NCBI GenBank assembly: GCA_963169195.1
Contig: CAUJDN010000018.1
Location: 22,941 to 86,940 of the forward strand
From: Acidobacteriota bacterium
GTDB taxonomy: Bacteria > Acidobacteriota > Vicinamibacteria > Vicinamibacterales > UBA2999
Reading direction: 5' to 3'
DNA length: 64,000 nucleotides
Of the stretch, positions 8,319-16,887 are shown one piece after another (the first letter of the stretch is position 1; each line of letters starts with the position of its first letter). Below the pieces are notes generated by a model that made no database searches, was not told where the DNA came from, and saw only the letters and a program-made list of their open reading frames with translations. The translations under genes were made by a program, and so were the position numbers.

Positions 8319-11249
8319 TCAGAACTGATAGCGGACCCCGACCTGCGCCTGACGCGGGAAGCCGCCGCCGCCGCGCAGGTTGGTCAGCACGAGGAACGTC
8401 GCGGGGATGCGGCGATCGCCCGAGGGATTGTCGAAGTTGGCGCGGTTGGTCACGTTGAAGATGTCCAGGAAGATGTTCAGCGCCTGGTTCTGCCTGGCCC
8501 GGATGCGCCAGCCTGCGCGGATGTCGAGCTGGAGGTAGTCGGGGCCGCGGGCGCCGTTGCGGCCGCCGTCGCTCTCGACGTCCGTCATCGCGTTCAGGGC
8601 GCTGCCGCTGTAGGTGCCGGAGGGCAGCGGGTCGAACAGCTCGCCATTCTGGTTGGCGTCGATGCTCGTGTCGTGGATGGTGAACGGCGCGCCGCTCATG
8701 TAGCGCAGCGTCGCCGAGACGTTCGCGCCGAAGGTCTTCGGCACGTCCACCTGCCCGCTCACCGCGAGGATGTGGCGCCGGTCGACCTGGCTCGGGCCGT
8801 ACCAGTCGTCCAGCCTGAGATCGGTCAGCACCTGGAGCTGGTTCTTGTCCGCCTGGTTCTCGGCCGTCCCGCGTGAATAGCCCAGCGAGTAGGAGATGCG
8901 GCCCGACCAGTTGTTCGACATCCGCTTCTCGAGCTGCAGGTTGAGGGCGTCGTAGTCGTTCTCCCCCGTGTTCTCCATCACCCAGACCTGCTGGTTGTAG
9001 GTCTCACCGAGCACGCCGAAGGCATCGACACGCGTGATGGGGCCGGTCCGCGACGTGTTGGCACGGATCATCGGGTTGAGGTTCCGCGCCAGGAACATGT
9101 CCCGGTTCGCCGAACGCACGTAGTCGGCGCTGACGGCCATGCTCGCCCCGATCTGGCGCGTGTAGCCGACGGTCATCTGGTGGGCGTACGGCGTCCTCCG
9201 GTCGGGCGAATCGAAGATCACCACGCCGCGGTTCCGCCGCACCGACCCGGGCGGATAGAGCGCATTGAGCAGGGCGGTGTTGATGACCGGGCCGTTCACC
9301 AGGAACGGGTCCGTGGGGAACTGCCCGCGGCTCGGGCCCGGATCGGCCGCGTCGTTCGGGAACTGGACCACCGCCGAGGAGGTGAACTTCGAGAACTCCA
9401 GCACGTCGTCAATGGCGCCGAGGAGCGTCCGGTTGTAGAAGATGCCGTACCCGCCGCGGATCACCGAGCGTCCCTGGTCGTCGAGGGAGCGGGTGAAACC
9501 CACCCGAGGCGCGAAGTTGTTCTTGTCGACGGGGTAGCCCTGGCCCGACGCGAAGAGCGGATTGTCGCCCTCGGGGAGCGGAATGATCTCCAGGTCGTAG
9601 CGGAGGCCGAGGCTGAACGTGTTGCGGCCCACGCGCCACTTGTCCTGCGCGAAGAACTCCACGGTGTGGTTCTTGATGTACTCCTCGAAGGTCCCGGCGC
9701 GGATCGTCAGGCGCTCGGGATAGGTTCGCGGGTTCGTGGGGTCGAAGGCGAGGTCGGTGTTGAAGCGGAAGGTGCCGTTGCGATTGATCTGCGACTCGCG
9801 CCGGAGTTCGGTGAAGTTGTAGCGGGCGCCGAACTTCAGCTCGTGATCCCCGCGCTCGGTCGGGATGAACCACGACAGATCGTCCTCGATCTGCCAGTTG
9901 GAGTCCCACGGGCCCTGCAGCTCGGTGCTGGCCTGGCCCAGGAAGCTCAGTTGATCAAGCTGCGGCGGGCACAACGACTGGTCCTGCACGTCCTCATCAC
10001 CCTGCGCCCGCGCGCAGGCGTTGGCGTGCCACCAGTGCTCCCAGGTCCTGGCCACGCGAACGGTGTTGACCCGCGAGTTGCCCAGAACGCTCGTCAGCGT
10101 GAAGACCGCCGTATGATCGATGTCCGTCTCGTCCTGGAACGACTCCTCGGTCTGGCGGGTGCCGACCACCGGGAACTGCGGTGCGCTCTCGCGCAGCCAG
10201 CGGACGGCCCACGTGTGGTTGCCCGTCAGCTGGTGATCGAACCGGATGAGGGTGTTCCAGTCGGACCGCTTCTCCACCACCGAGAAGTCGTACTCCGGAC
10301 GTGTCGGAAACACCCGGGAGCGATTGGGGTTGTCCACCTGCCGCTCGAGACTGAAGAAGAAGTGCGCCTTGTTCCTGACGATCGGCCCGCCCACCACGCC
10401 GCCCCAGTCGCGCTTGGTCGTCTGCGGCTTCGGCAAGTCCCGCTGCTTGACGAAGAAGTCCTTCGACGTGAGCGCGTTGCTGGCCGCATAGCCGAACACG
10501 ACGCCGCGGAACTCGTTGGTGCCCGACTTGGTCACGGCGTTGACCACGGCGCCGCTGGCGCGCCCGAACTCGGCGTCGTACATGCTCGTGACGACCTGGA
10601 ACTCCTGGATGGCCTCGAGCGGCGTCCGCACCTGCGCGCCCGCGCTCGTGCCGAGCGCATCGTCGGCGTTGTAGCCGCCGTCCACCGACACGTTGGTGTT
10701 CTGCGAGGTCTGGCCGCCGGCCACGATGGTATCGTTGCCCATCTGGTTGGACGGCGTGAACTGGACCCCCGGCAGCAGCGCCACCGCCGCGAAGTAGTTC
10801 CGGTTGATGGCGGGCAGCGTCGACAACTCCACCGTGCCGATGTTGCCGCCGACGCGGGCGCTCGTGGTGTCCACCAGCGGCGACTGGCCCGTCACCTCCA
10901 CGCGCTCCTCGAGCCCCCCGACCTTCAACGTGAGATCGACGGTCAGCGTGTTCCCCACCTGCAGGACCAGGCCGGTCCGCTCCAGGGGGCTGAACCCGTC
11001 CATCCGGGCGCTCACCTTGTAGCGCCCCGGCACGAGCTGCGACACGAAGTAGCTGCCGGAGGCGCCGGTGACCACCTCCCGGAAGATGCCCGTCTCCTCG
11101 TTGGTCACCAGGACGGCAACGCCGGGAAGGATGGCGCCCTGCTCGTCGGTCACCTTCCCGGCCAACTGAGACGTTCCCTGTTGGGCCCACAGCGACGCCG
11201 GGACCAGGAGCACGACGACAACCGCCAGAACCACTCGTGTGAAGCGCAT
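8319..11249 (-). CDS. Oar-like TonB-dependent outer-membrane receptor
   Basis: This 976-residue outer-membrane protein is a TonB-dependent receptor of the Oar/carboxypeptidase-regulatory-like class that is greatly expanded in Acidobacteriota. The ATG at 11249 is fixed by GGGAGG 7 nt upstream and by a signal peptide (LAVVVVLLVPASLWAQ). Residues about 25-110 form the Ig-like regulatory domain (GKVTDEQGAILPGVAVLV, GSYFVSQLVPGRYKV). The plug follows (SPLVDTTSARVGG, FGRASGAVVNAVTKSGTNEF). A long beta-barrel ends in the terminal aromatic residue (VGVRYQF). No TonB box is evident at the N-terminus. Substrate is unknown; such proteins are thought to import large or peptide/glycan ligands. Downstream is an intergenic stretch carrying cttcgtg-type direct repeats. 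Confidence 0.9.
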   Translation of the reverse strand: MRFTRVVLAVVVVLLVPASLWAQQGTSQLAGKVTDEQGAILPGVAVLVTNEETGIFREVVTGASGSYFVSQLVPGRYKVSARMDGFSPLERTGLVLQVGNTLTVDLTLKVGGLEERVEVTGQSPLVDTTSARVGGNIGTVELSTLPAINRNYFAAVALLPGVQFTPSNQMGNDTIVAGGQTSQNTNVSVDGGYNADDALGTSAGAQVRTPLEAIQEFQVVTSMYDAEFGRASGAVVNAVTKSGTNEFRGVVFGYAASNALTSKDFFVKQRDLPKPQTTKRDWGGVVGGPIVRNKAHFFFSLERQVDNPNRSRVFPTRPEYDFSVVEKRSDWNTLIRFDHQLTGNHTWAVRWLRESAPQFPVVGTRQTEESFQDETDIDHTAVFTLTSVLGNSRVNTVRVARTWEHWWHANACARAQGDEDVQDQSLCPPQLDQLSFLGQASTELQGPWDSNWQIEDDLSWFIPTERGDHELKFGARYNFTELRRESQINRNGTFRFNTDLAFDPTNPRTYPERLTIRAGTFEEYIKNHTVEFFAQDKWRVGRNTFSLGLRYDLEIIPLPEGDNPLFASGQGYPVDKNNFAPRVGFTRSLDDQGRSVIRGGYGIFYNRTLLGAIDDVLEFSKFTSSAVVQFPNDAADPGPSRGQFPTDPFLVNGPVINTALLNALYPPGSVRRNRGVVIFDSPDRRTPYAHQMTVGYTRQIGASMAVSADYVRSANRDMFLARNLNPMIRANTSRTGPITRVDAFGVLGETYNQQVWVMENTGENDYDALNLQLEKRMSNNWSGRISYSLGYSRGTAENQADKNQLQVLTDLRLDDWYGPSQVDRRHILAVSGQVDVPKTFGANVSATLRYMSGAPFTIHDTSIDANQNGELFDPLPSGTYSGSALNAMTDVESDGGRNGARGPDYLQLDIRAGWRIRARQNQALNIFLDIFNVTNRANFDNPSGDRRIPATFLVLTNLRGGGGFPRQAQVGVRYQF

Positions 11250-11403
11250 CGATGCCTCCCTGACAATCCGAGATGGACCAGGAGCGACGAGAATGGCGCC
11301 GAGCGAATTCGGTATGAGCGACGTTGTGCCGTGGGGAGCGGCTATTACACCGCGGTTCAGGTGGGAAAGCAACAGGCAGGCGGCCCGCAGGAACCCCGGA
11401 GGC

Positions 11404-11435
11404 GAAGGACCCGGGGCCGTGACTCGGGCCCTTCC
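11404..11435 (-). terminator. Hairpin after the M20 peptidase gene
   Basis: GAAGG-A-CCCGGG pairs with CTCGGG-C-CCTTC with one internal mismatch and one G-U pair. It lies about 65 bp beyond the M20 stop, in the 247-bp gap before the TonB-receptor start. No U tract. The outer stem resembles the hairpin at 5888-5918. The rest of this gap shows no gene. Confidence 0.45.
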
Positions 11436-11496
11436 GCCGGCCGATGCCTCGCGTGACTTCGAGGCGCCAGGGTTCGTTTGTCTCCTGTTGTCTTGC

Positions 11497-12870
11497 CTAT
11501 CGCGGAGCCTGGCCGATCTCCTCGTACAGGTGCGCCGCCGACACGATGCCGCCGTGGAAGTTGCCGAGATCCAGCTTCTCGTCGGGGGCGTGGGCGTTCT
11601 CGTCGGGCAGGCCCACGCCAAAGAGTACGCAGGGCAGGCCGAGCTCCTCCTGGAACGTCGAGACCACCGGGATCGATCCGCCCTCGCGGTTGAACACCGG
11701 ACGCTTGCCGAAGCCCGCCTCGATGGCGCGGCCGGCCGCCTGCACGTAGGGGTTGTCGAACGCGGTCATCCACGGCTTGCCGCCGTGCATGCGGGTGATC
11801 TTCAGCTCCACCGTCTTCGGCGTGACCTTCTTCAGCCATGCCTCGAAGAGGTCGCCAATTTTCTGCGGATCCTGGTTGGGCACCAGGCGCATGCTCACCT
11901 TCGCCATCGCGACGGCGGGCAGCACCGTCTTCGCGCCCTCGCCCGTGAAGCCCGAGAGCAGCCCGTTCACCTCGAAGGTCGGACGCGCCCACACGCGCTC
12001 CAGCGTCGTGTAGCCGGACTCGCCGAACAGCTTCGGCGCGCCGAGGTCCTGGCGGTATTTCTTCTCGTTGAACGGCAGCTTCGCGAACTCCTCCCGCTCC
12101 TCCGGCCTCAGCTCCACGACATCGTCGTAGAAGTTCGGGATCTTGATCCGTCCGCCCTTGTCCTTCGCCTGCGCCAGGATCTGCGCCAGCACCATCGCGG
12201 GGTTGGCAACCGCGCCCCCGAACGACCCGGAGTGCAAGTCGGTCTTCGAGCCGCGCAGGTCGATCTGGAAGTATGTCAGCCCGCGCAGGCCGTAACAGAT
12301 GGACGGGATGCCGCGATCGAACATCGGCGAGTCGCTGATGACCACGACATCGGCCTTCAGCAGGTCCTTGTGCGCGCGGATGAAGTTGTCGAGGTTGGCG
12401 CTGCCCACTTCCTCTTCCCCCTCGATGAGGAACTTCATGTTCACGGGCAGGCGGCCGTTCTGCTTCATGTGCGCCTCGACGGCCTTGAAGTGCATGAAGA
12501 CCTGCCCCTTGTCGTCGGCCGCGCCGCGCGCGTAGATCTCGCCGTCGCGCACGGTGGCCTCGAAGGGCGGCGAGGTCCAGAGGTTGAGAGGGTCCACGGG
12601 CTGCACGTCGTAGTGGCCGTAGAAGAGGATGGTGGGCGCGTCCGGAGCGCCCAGCCACTCCGCGTAGACCACGGGATGGCCCGGCGTTTCCTCGAGGCGC
12701 GCGTTCTGGAGCCCGATCCGGCTCATCTCGTCGCGCGTCCACTCCGCGCACCGGCGCACGTCGGCGGCGTGCGCGGGCAGCGCGCTCACGCTCGGGATGG
12801 CCAGGTACGTCTTCAGCTCCTCGACGTAGCGGTCGCGGTTGACGTGGATGAAGTCGATGACGTTGTTCAT
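11497..12870 (-). CDS. M20 family dipeptidase
   Basis: This 457-residue protein is an M20/CNDP-type metallodipeptidase or carboxypeptidase using two zinc ions. All expected residues are visible: FYGHYDVQPVD (His and Asp), ARGAADDKGQ (bridging Asp), IEGEEEVGS (catalytic and metal Glu), ISDSPM (Asp), and the C-terminal metal His in ENAHAPDEKL. The lid/dimerisation domain lies between them (LHSGSFGG, NGLLSGFTGEGAKTVLP). No signal peptide, so it is probably cytoplasmic and cleaves imported dipeptides. TAGACT lies 6 nt before the ATG, in keeping with the leaderless promoters seen elsewhere in the window. The neighbouring TonB receptor lies downstream on the same strand. Confidence 0.92.
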   Translation of the reverse strand: MNNVIDFIHVNRDRYVEELKTYLAIPSVSALPAHAADVRRCAEWTRDEMSRIGLQNARLEETPGHPVVYAEWLGAPDAPTILFYGHYDVQPVDPLNLWTSPPFEATVRDGEIYARGAADDKGQVFMHFKAVEAHMKQNGRLPVNMKFLIEGEEEVGSANLDNFIRAHKDLLKADVVVISDSPMFDRGIPSICYGLRGLTYFQIDLRGSKTDLHSGSFGGAVANPAMVLAQILAQAKDKGGRIKIPNFYDDVVELRPEEREEFAKLPFNEKKYRQDLGAPKLFGESGYTTLERVWARPTFEVNGLLSGFTGEGAKTVLPAVAMAKVSMRLVPNQDPQKIGDLFEAWLKKVTPKTVELKITRMHGGKPWMTAFDNPYVQAAGRAIEAGFGKRPVFNREGGSIPVVSTFQEELGLPCVLFGVGLPDENAHAPDEKLDLGNFHGGIVSAAHLYEEIGQAPR

Positions 12871-12990
12871 GGGTCTAGTCTATGTCGGGAGGGATGGAGG
12901 CGTTCGGCCCTTCCTGCGCCACGAGCCCGTGTCGGTGGTATAGTCGATTTGGTCCCTCTACGAACGTGTTCGTCGAGAAAGGAGTCCATC

Positions 12991-14446
12991 ATGTCTCGGA
13001 CTCGGACTCATCGTTTCCCCGGCATCCGTCCGGCGGCAGTCGTTCTCTCCTCGGCGCTCGTGTTGGCCCTGAGCGCCCCCCCCAAGCAGTAACCATCCCA
13101 GAGGCGCAGCGAGCGCCCGCGGATAGAGCGGCGGCGCTGGCCATGGGCTTCCCGGCAGTCGGGGGTGACGTCTGGTGTGCACCCGGCGCGCTGTCCATCA
13201 ACAACGGGGTCTTTGCGTTGAACGGCGTGCGCAAATTCCTCATGTTCGGTTCGTACTTCGGCGGTCTCAGAGACGCGATCCTCCATCCCGACTGGTTGAT
13301 CGCCAACTTCGACAACGCCAGGCAGTTGGGATTCGATGGCATCCGCGTCTTCCCGAACTGGTGGTGGGAGCTCGACCGGACCTGCAACCCGGGGACCACT
13401 ATCCCCTGATCAAGGGAAACGGGTTGATCAACTTCGACCCCCTGTCCGGCGTGCCCGCGATTCCGGCGAGCTGGCTCTACCAGCCTCCCGGCGGCTACTC
13501 GAATTCGGTCGCGGGCCGACTCCAGCTCCTGCTGGACGTCGCGTGGGAGAAGGGGCTGGTCGTGGAGCTGGCCTTTGCGGGCGAGCCATCGGCGACGGGT
13601 GGCGTGAGACTCTGGGACGCCAACAACGTTCCCGGATCGACGCTCAAATACCGAAATGCCCTCAAAGCCGTCAACGTGGGACTGAGCGCGGCGCAGTTCT
13701 ATGGCGACAACACGGTCTCGCCGCCCATCCCGCCCCAGAAGGGGTATCGCCATGTCATCTTCGACGTATGGAACGAAGCGAATGTGGCGTTCGGCAACTG
13801 CAAGCCCTCGATGCCCGGCCGAATCCCGATCAACCCGGATCTTCCCTTGGACACCACTCAGCCATCCATCGCCAACTTCGCAGCGGCGGTCAGGGAAGGG
13901 GATCCGCCAAACCAGCCCGCTCGGTTGGTGACGGGCTCGCTTGCCAACGACGTGATCCCGGCGCGAGCCGCGACCGATTGGGCCAATTCTGGCATCAATT
14001 ACGCGGGCCACCATGAGCCAAGAGGTCTCGTCCATGGCACCCCCTGGTGGCAGGCAATGCCGTATCACATCGTCGGATACCCACCCCTGGGCTATCTCGG
14101 GTGGCGGCAGCTGCCAATCGCCGGCGTCGGAGGCGTGGACGCGTTCCCCGTGTTCTTCAGCGAGCCGGAGCGGCACCAATTCGTTCCGGTCCCGCCGAAC
14201 ACCTACTGCTATCAGGGTGCGTACTTCCCCCTTCCGGGTTTCTGCAACAACAACTACGAAACGTCCATGTTCATCTCGGCCGTGACCCAGGCGAAGTTGC
14301 GAGGAGCCGCCGCCTGGACGTTTCACACCGAGAAGCTCTTCCGGCTGGGCAGCGACTACACGCGGGGCATGTCGCAGGTGGAAGACCAGTTCCTGCAGCA
14401 GGTCCGGGCCGCCCTCCCTCGAGATGAGGATTGGCCACGGCGGTAA
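12991..14446 (+). pseudogene. Secreted TIM-barrel glycoside hydrolase with two frameshifts
   Basis: One reading frame is spread over three phases. Phase 1 (12991-13092) has AAAGGAG before the ATG and encodes a signal peptide. Phase 2 (to 13409) encodes WCAPGALSINNGVFALNGVR and FDGIRVFPNWWWELD. Phase 3 (to 14446) encodes YPLIKGNGLINFDP, VIFDVWNEAN and GAAAWTFHTEKL. The NEA motif after strand 4 and the barrel pattern fit clan GH-A (GH5-like) glycosidases acting on polysaccharides. Both breaks are explained by one missing base in a homopolymer: a C8 run at 13076-13083 and a G4 run near 13396-13399. Restoring one base at each gives a continuous protein of about 485 residues. It may be a sequencing artefact rather than a decayed gene. 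A TATAGT -10-like hexamer lies at 12939. Confidence 0.7.
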
Positions 14447-14471
14447 CGACGCGGTTCTCCGGAGGTACGAC

Positions 14472-15842
14472 ATGGCACGGCACCATCGAGCGGTCAGTGC
14501 AATGGCCGCCGGCGCCCTGACGATGGTCTGCAGTGTGGCCATCGCGCAGGATTTCGTGTTCGAGCCCGGCCGACCCCCGACGTATGAAACGCTTCTCATC
14601 CAGGTCGGAGACACCGCGTCGACCGTCGCCCGCCACCTGACGCCCGGTGGCGGGGTGTTCGTCATGGGGTCGAGATACATCATCGGCTCGTTTTTCGACC
14701 CCACCACTCAGACGCAACGGGTCCACTTCTACGACATGCGCACGGGGCAAAGGGGATGGGTCCCTGGCATCGTGCTGGAGGGGACGGTCGAGGAGAGCAG
14801 TTGGATCCCCAGTCCACGCCTGGTGGCCGACGACCTGCACCCGCGCGTGTTCATCTGGCACCGGCACCGCGTCAGCGTGCTCGACTGCGAGACGCTCCAA
14901 CTGCGCGACCTGCTCACGGCCGACCCGCTGCGGTGGACGCTCCCCGACGGGACGGTGGTCGAGATCGCCCGCGACCTCACCTTCGCTCCCGAGGCCAACC
15001 TCCTCTTCCTCCGCCGCACCAACCCCGACGACGGCTCGTTCGAAACGGCCGTCGTCGATGCCGACTCGGGCGCGGTCGTCCGGCGCATCCCCGCCACGGC
15101 CGCTCACATGTCGGTGAACCGTGCCGGCACGCGCCTGCTGCTTTCGTCGTACCCGATCGAGCTGCACCTGGTGAATGTGACCGATGGCACGTTCCTCCGC
15201 GTCCCGTACCCCCCGGACATCGAGTCGTGGCCGTTCTCGGAGGACCTGCCGCGGCCCGCCGTCCTGGACGAGGCCCGCAGCCGCATCATCGTCCCCGTGT
15301 CGGGCGGCTTCTACGCCCTGAACCTGCAGCTCGAGGTCCTCACGTCGGTCGGGCTCCCCCGCACCACGGATTACTGGCCGCTGATCACGAGCGCGTTCGT
15401 CAGCCGGGCGACCGGCCGGACGTTCCTGCGTTGGACCGGGCCGCGCCGCTCCGGCGCGTGGGTGCCCGGCCCGTGCTTTCAGGCGGTGCTGCGCCCGGAC
15501 GACAGTCTGGCGCGCATCGAGGACCTGTCCACGCTCGGCGCGACCCGGATTGAAGGATGCGGCGGCTATTTCGGCAGTGTGCCGGCCACACCCACCGCCC
15601 TCCACGCGACGGTGGAAGGCCGTCGGGCCACACTCACGTGGGTCAACCCCGGGGACGTGGCCGGTTTCGAGATCGAGGTCGGCACTGCGCCGGGGCGCAC
15701 GGATCTCCGCGTGCCGATCGGCCCGGTAACCACCGTGAGCGTCGACGACGTGCCCGCCGGCACGTACTTCGTGCGCGTGCGGGGCGTCAACGAATTCGGA
15801 CCGGGCGTGGTGTCGGACACGCTCACCGTCTCGGTCCCCTGA
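14472..15842 (+). CDS. Secreted beta-propeller-like protein with C-terminal fibronectin III domain
   Basis: This protein of 456 residues has a signal peptide (AVSAMAAGALTMVCSVAIAQ) after an ATG at 14472 placed 6 nt behind GGAGG. Residues about 40-360 consist of repeated beta-strand blocks (VHFYDMRTGQRGWVPG, VVDADSGAVVRRIP, LHLVNVTDGTFLRVPYP), suggestive of a beta-propeller. The last 85 residues form a fibronectin type III domain (ALHATVEGRRATLTWVNP, PAGTYFVRVRGVNEFGPG). The same FN3 subtype occurs in the protein at 50199-51788. It starts 25 bp after the glycosidase gene and may be co-transcribed. Function unknown; extracellular binding is a reasonable guess from the domains. Confidence 0.7.
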   Translation: MARHHRAVSAMAAGALTMVCSVAIAQDFVFEPGRPPTYETLLIQVGDTASTVARHLTPGGGVFVMGSRYIIGSFFDPTTQTQRVHFYDMRTGQRGWVPGIVLEGTVEESSWIPSPRLVADDLHPRVFIWHRHRVSVLDCETLQLRDLLTADPLRWTLPDGTVVEIARDLTFAPEANLLFLRRTNPDDGSFETAVVDADSGAVVRRIPATAAHMSVNRAGTRLLLSSYPIELHLVNVTDGTFLRVPYPPDIESWPFSEDLPRPAVLDEARSRIIVPVSGGFYALNLQLEVLTSVGLPRTTDYWPLITSAFVSRATGRTFLRWTGPRRSGAWVPGPCFQAVLRPDDSLARIEDLSTLGATRIEGCGGYFGSVPATPTALHATVEGRRATLTWVNPGDVAGFEIEVGTAPGRTDLRVPIGPVTTVSVDDVPAGTYFVRVRGVNEFGPGVVSDTLTVSVP

Positions 15843-15960
15843 CCGCCCGCACGGCTGGCGTCGAGCGGGGCCGAAGTTCCTCGCGTGGCTACGTCGGGAG
15901 TCGGAAGTCGGGATCGCTGTCTGCAGTCCGCTCCGGCGAGACCGTGCCGGACACTGCGCG

Positions 15961-16000
15961 AACCTCAGAACCCGAGAACCTGAGAACCCGAGAACCTCAC
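15961..16000. repeat. Octamer tandem array (5 units), inverted orientation
   Basis: Five 8-bp units of AACCYSAG type lie immediately beyond the MBL gene stop. On the minus strand they read as GGTTCTCG/GGTTCTCA, the same octamer family as the arrays at 16800 and 18757. With the 16800 array it flanks the MBL gene in inverted orientation. The preceding 118 bp (15843-15960) contain no recognisable gene. Confidence 0.8.
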
Positions 16001-16004
16001 CCCC

Positions 16005-16799
16005 CTACGTCACCAGCTGCCACCGCGCGCCGTCGCGGCGGGCGACGAGGCCGTCGTGCTCCAGCTTCACCAGGTGCGCCAGCACGTTCTCCCTGGCCAG
16101 CGGACACAGCTTGAGGTCCAGGCCCGTGTAGATGCGCGCGGCGATCGCGTCCACGGTGTCGAGCCCGCCTTCGAGGGCGGTGAGGATCTGCACCTCGCGG
16201 TGGTGGCGATGCGCGAGGTAGTGATCGATGAGCGCGAGCGGGTCCTCGATGACCGGCCCGTGCGCGGGAAGGACCCGCGCGGGCGCCAGGGCCTGCACGC
16301 GCTTCAACGAGCGGAGGTAGGCCGCGAGGTCGCCGCCCTTCGAGGCGGGAATGGCCACGGTGTTACCCACCTGCAGCAGGTCGGCCCCGAAGAGCGTCCG
16401 CGACGAGGCATGCCACAGCACGACGTGGTCCGGCGCGTGGCCGGGCGTGTGCACGACCTCGAGGTCGCCCTCGCCCGTGGCGATGCGCGCGCCATCCGCC
16501 AGCGGTTCCCACCGCACGCCCCACCGCGCGTCCTCCTCCGGCCATGGAAACTTGGCACACCCCGCGGAAGGCCACCGCGCGGCCAGCGCCGGTGCACCCG
16601 ACGCGTGGTCCGAGTGCGCGTGCGACACGATCACGCGCGCCGGCCCCTCCGGGACGGCCGCCGCGATCGCCTCCAGGTGTTCCCCGTTCCCGACACCCGC
16701 GTCGATCAGCAACGGCTCGGCACCCGGGACGAGGTAGGTCCAGTTGCCGGCGCCGGTGATCGGTCCGGGGTTCGCGGCGTGCAGGGGGATTGGGTTCAC
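16005..16799 (-). CDS. MBL-fold metallo-hydrolase (LACTB2-like)
   Basis: This 264-residue protein is a metallo-beta-lactamase-fold hydrolase. The metal motif HxHxDH is present as SHAHSDHASGA, followed by HTPGHAPDHVV, the Asp in LFGADLLQVG and the late His in LPAHGPVI. A winged-helix-like C-terminal tail (LVKLEHDGLVARRDGARW) is typical of the LACTB2/glyoxalase-II-like branch, which acts on RNA or thioesters. The GTG at 16799 was chosen because everything upstream in frame is encoded by the octamer repeat array and gives only a Pro-Arg-Thr-Glu low-complexity peptide. Octamer arrays abut both ends of the gene. Substrate unknown. Confidence 0.8.
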   Translation of the reverse strand: MNPIPLHAANPGPITGAGNWTYLVPGAEPLLIDAGVGNGEHLEAIAAAVPEGPARVIVSHAHSDHASGAPALAARWPSAGCAKFPWPEEDARWGVRWEPLADGARIATGEGDLEVVHTPGHAPDHVVLWHASSRTLFGADLLQVGNTVAIPASKGGDLAAYLRSLKRVQALAPARVLPAHGPVIEDPLALIDHYLAHRHHREVQILTALEGGLDTVDAIAARIYTGLDLKLCPLARENVLAHLVKLEHDGLVARRDGARWQLVT

Positions 16800-16887
16800 G
16801 GTTCTGGGGTTCGGGGGTTCGGGGGTTCGGGGGTTCGGGGGTTCTGGGGTTCGGAGGTTCGGGGGTTCTGGGGTTCTGAGGTTCTCA
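16800..16887. repeat. Octamer tandem array GGTTCTGG/GGTTCGGG (11 units)
   Basis: Eleven 8-bp units with the constant core GGTTC run without interruption from the base before the MBL gene start codon. The last unit (GGTTCTCA) contains the stop codon of the MFS gene. Substitutions fall only in the last three positions of the unit. The G-rich strand could form quadruplex structures. There are no spacers, so it is not a CRISPR. Confidence 0.9.

Noticed and set aside
9180..11456. Long plus-strand open frame opposite the TonB-dependent receptor
   Set aside because: Same reasoning: antisense to a clear receptor gene, low-complexity composition, no recognisable domain or ribosome-binding site.
13070..13410. 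Programmed ribosomal frameshifting in the glycosidase gene
   Set aside because: Two separate shifts would be needed in one gene, with no slippery heptamer plus structure at the G4 site; missing homopolymer bases explain it more simply.
16800..16887. Tandem array considered as a CRISPR
   Set aside because: Units are 8 bp with no spacers and there are no cas genes in the window; the same applies to the arrays at 15961, 18757, 23045, 36294, 40366 and 42515.
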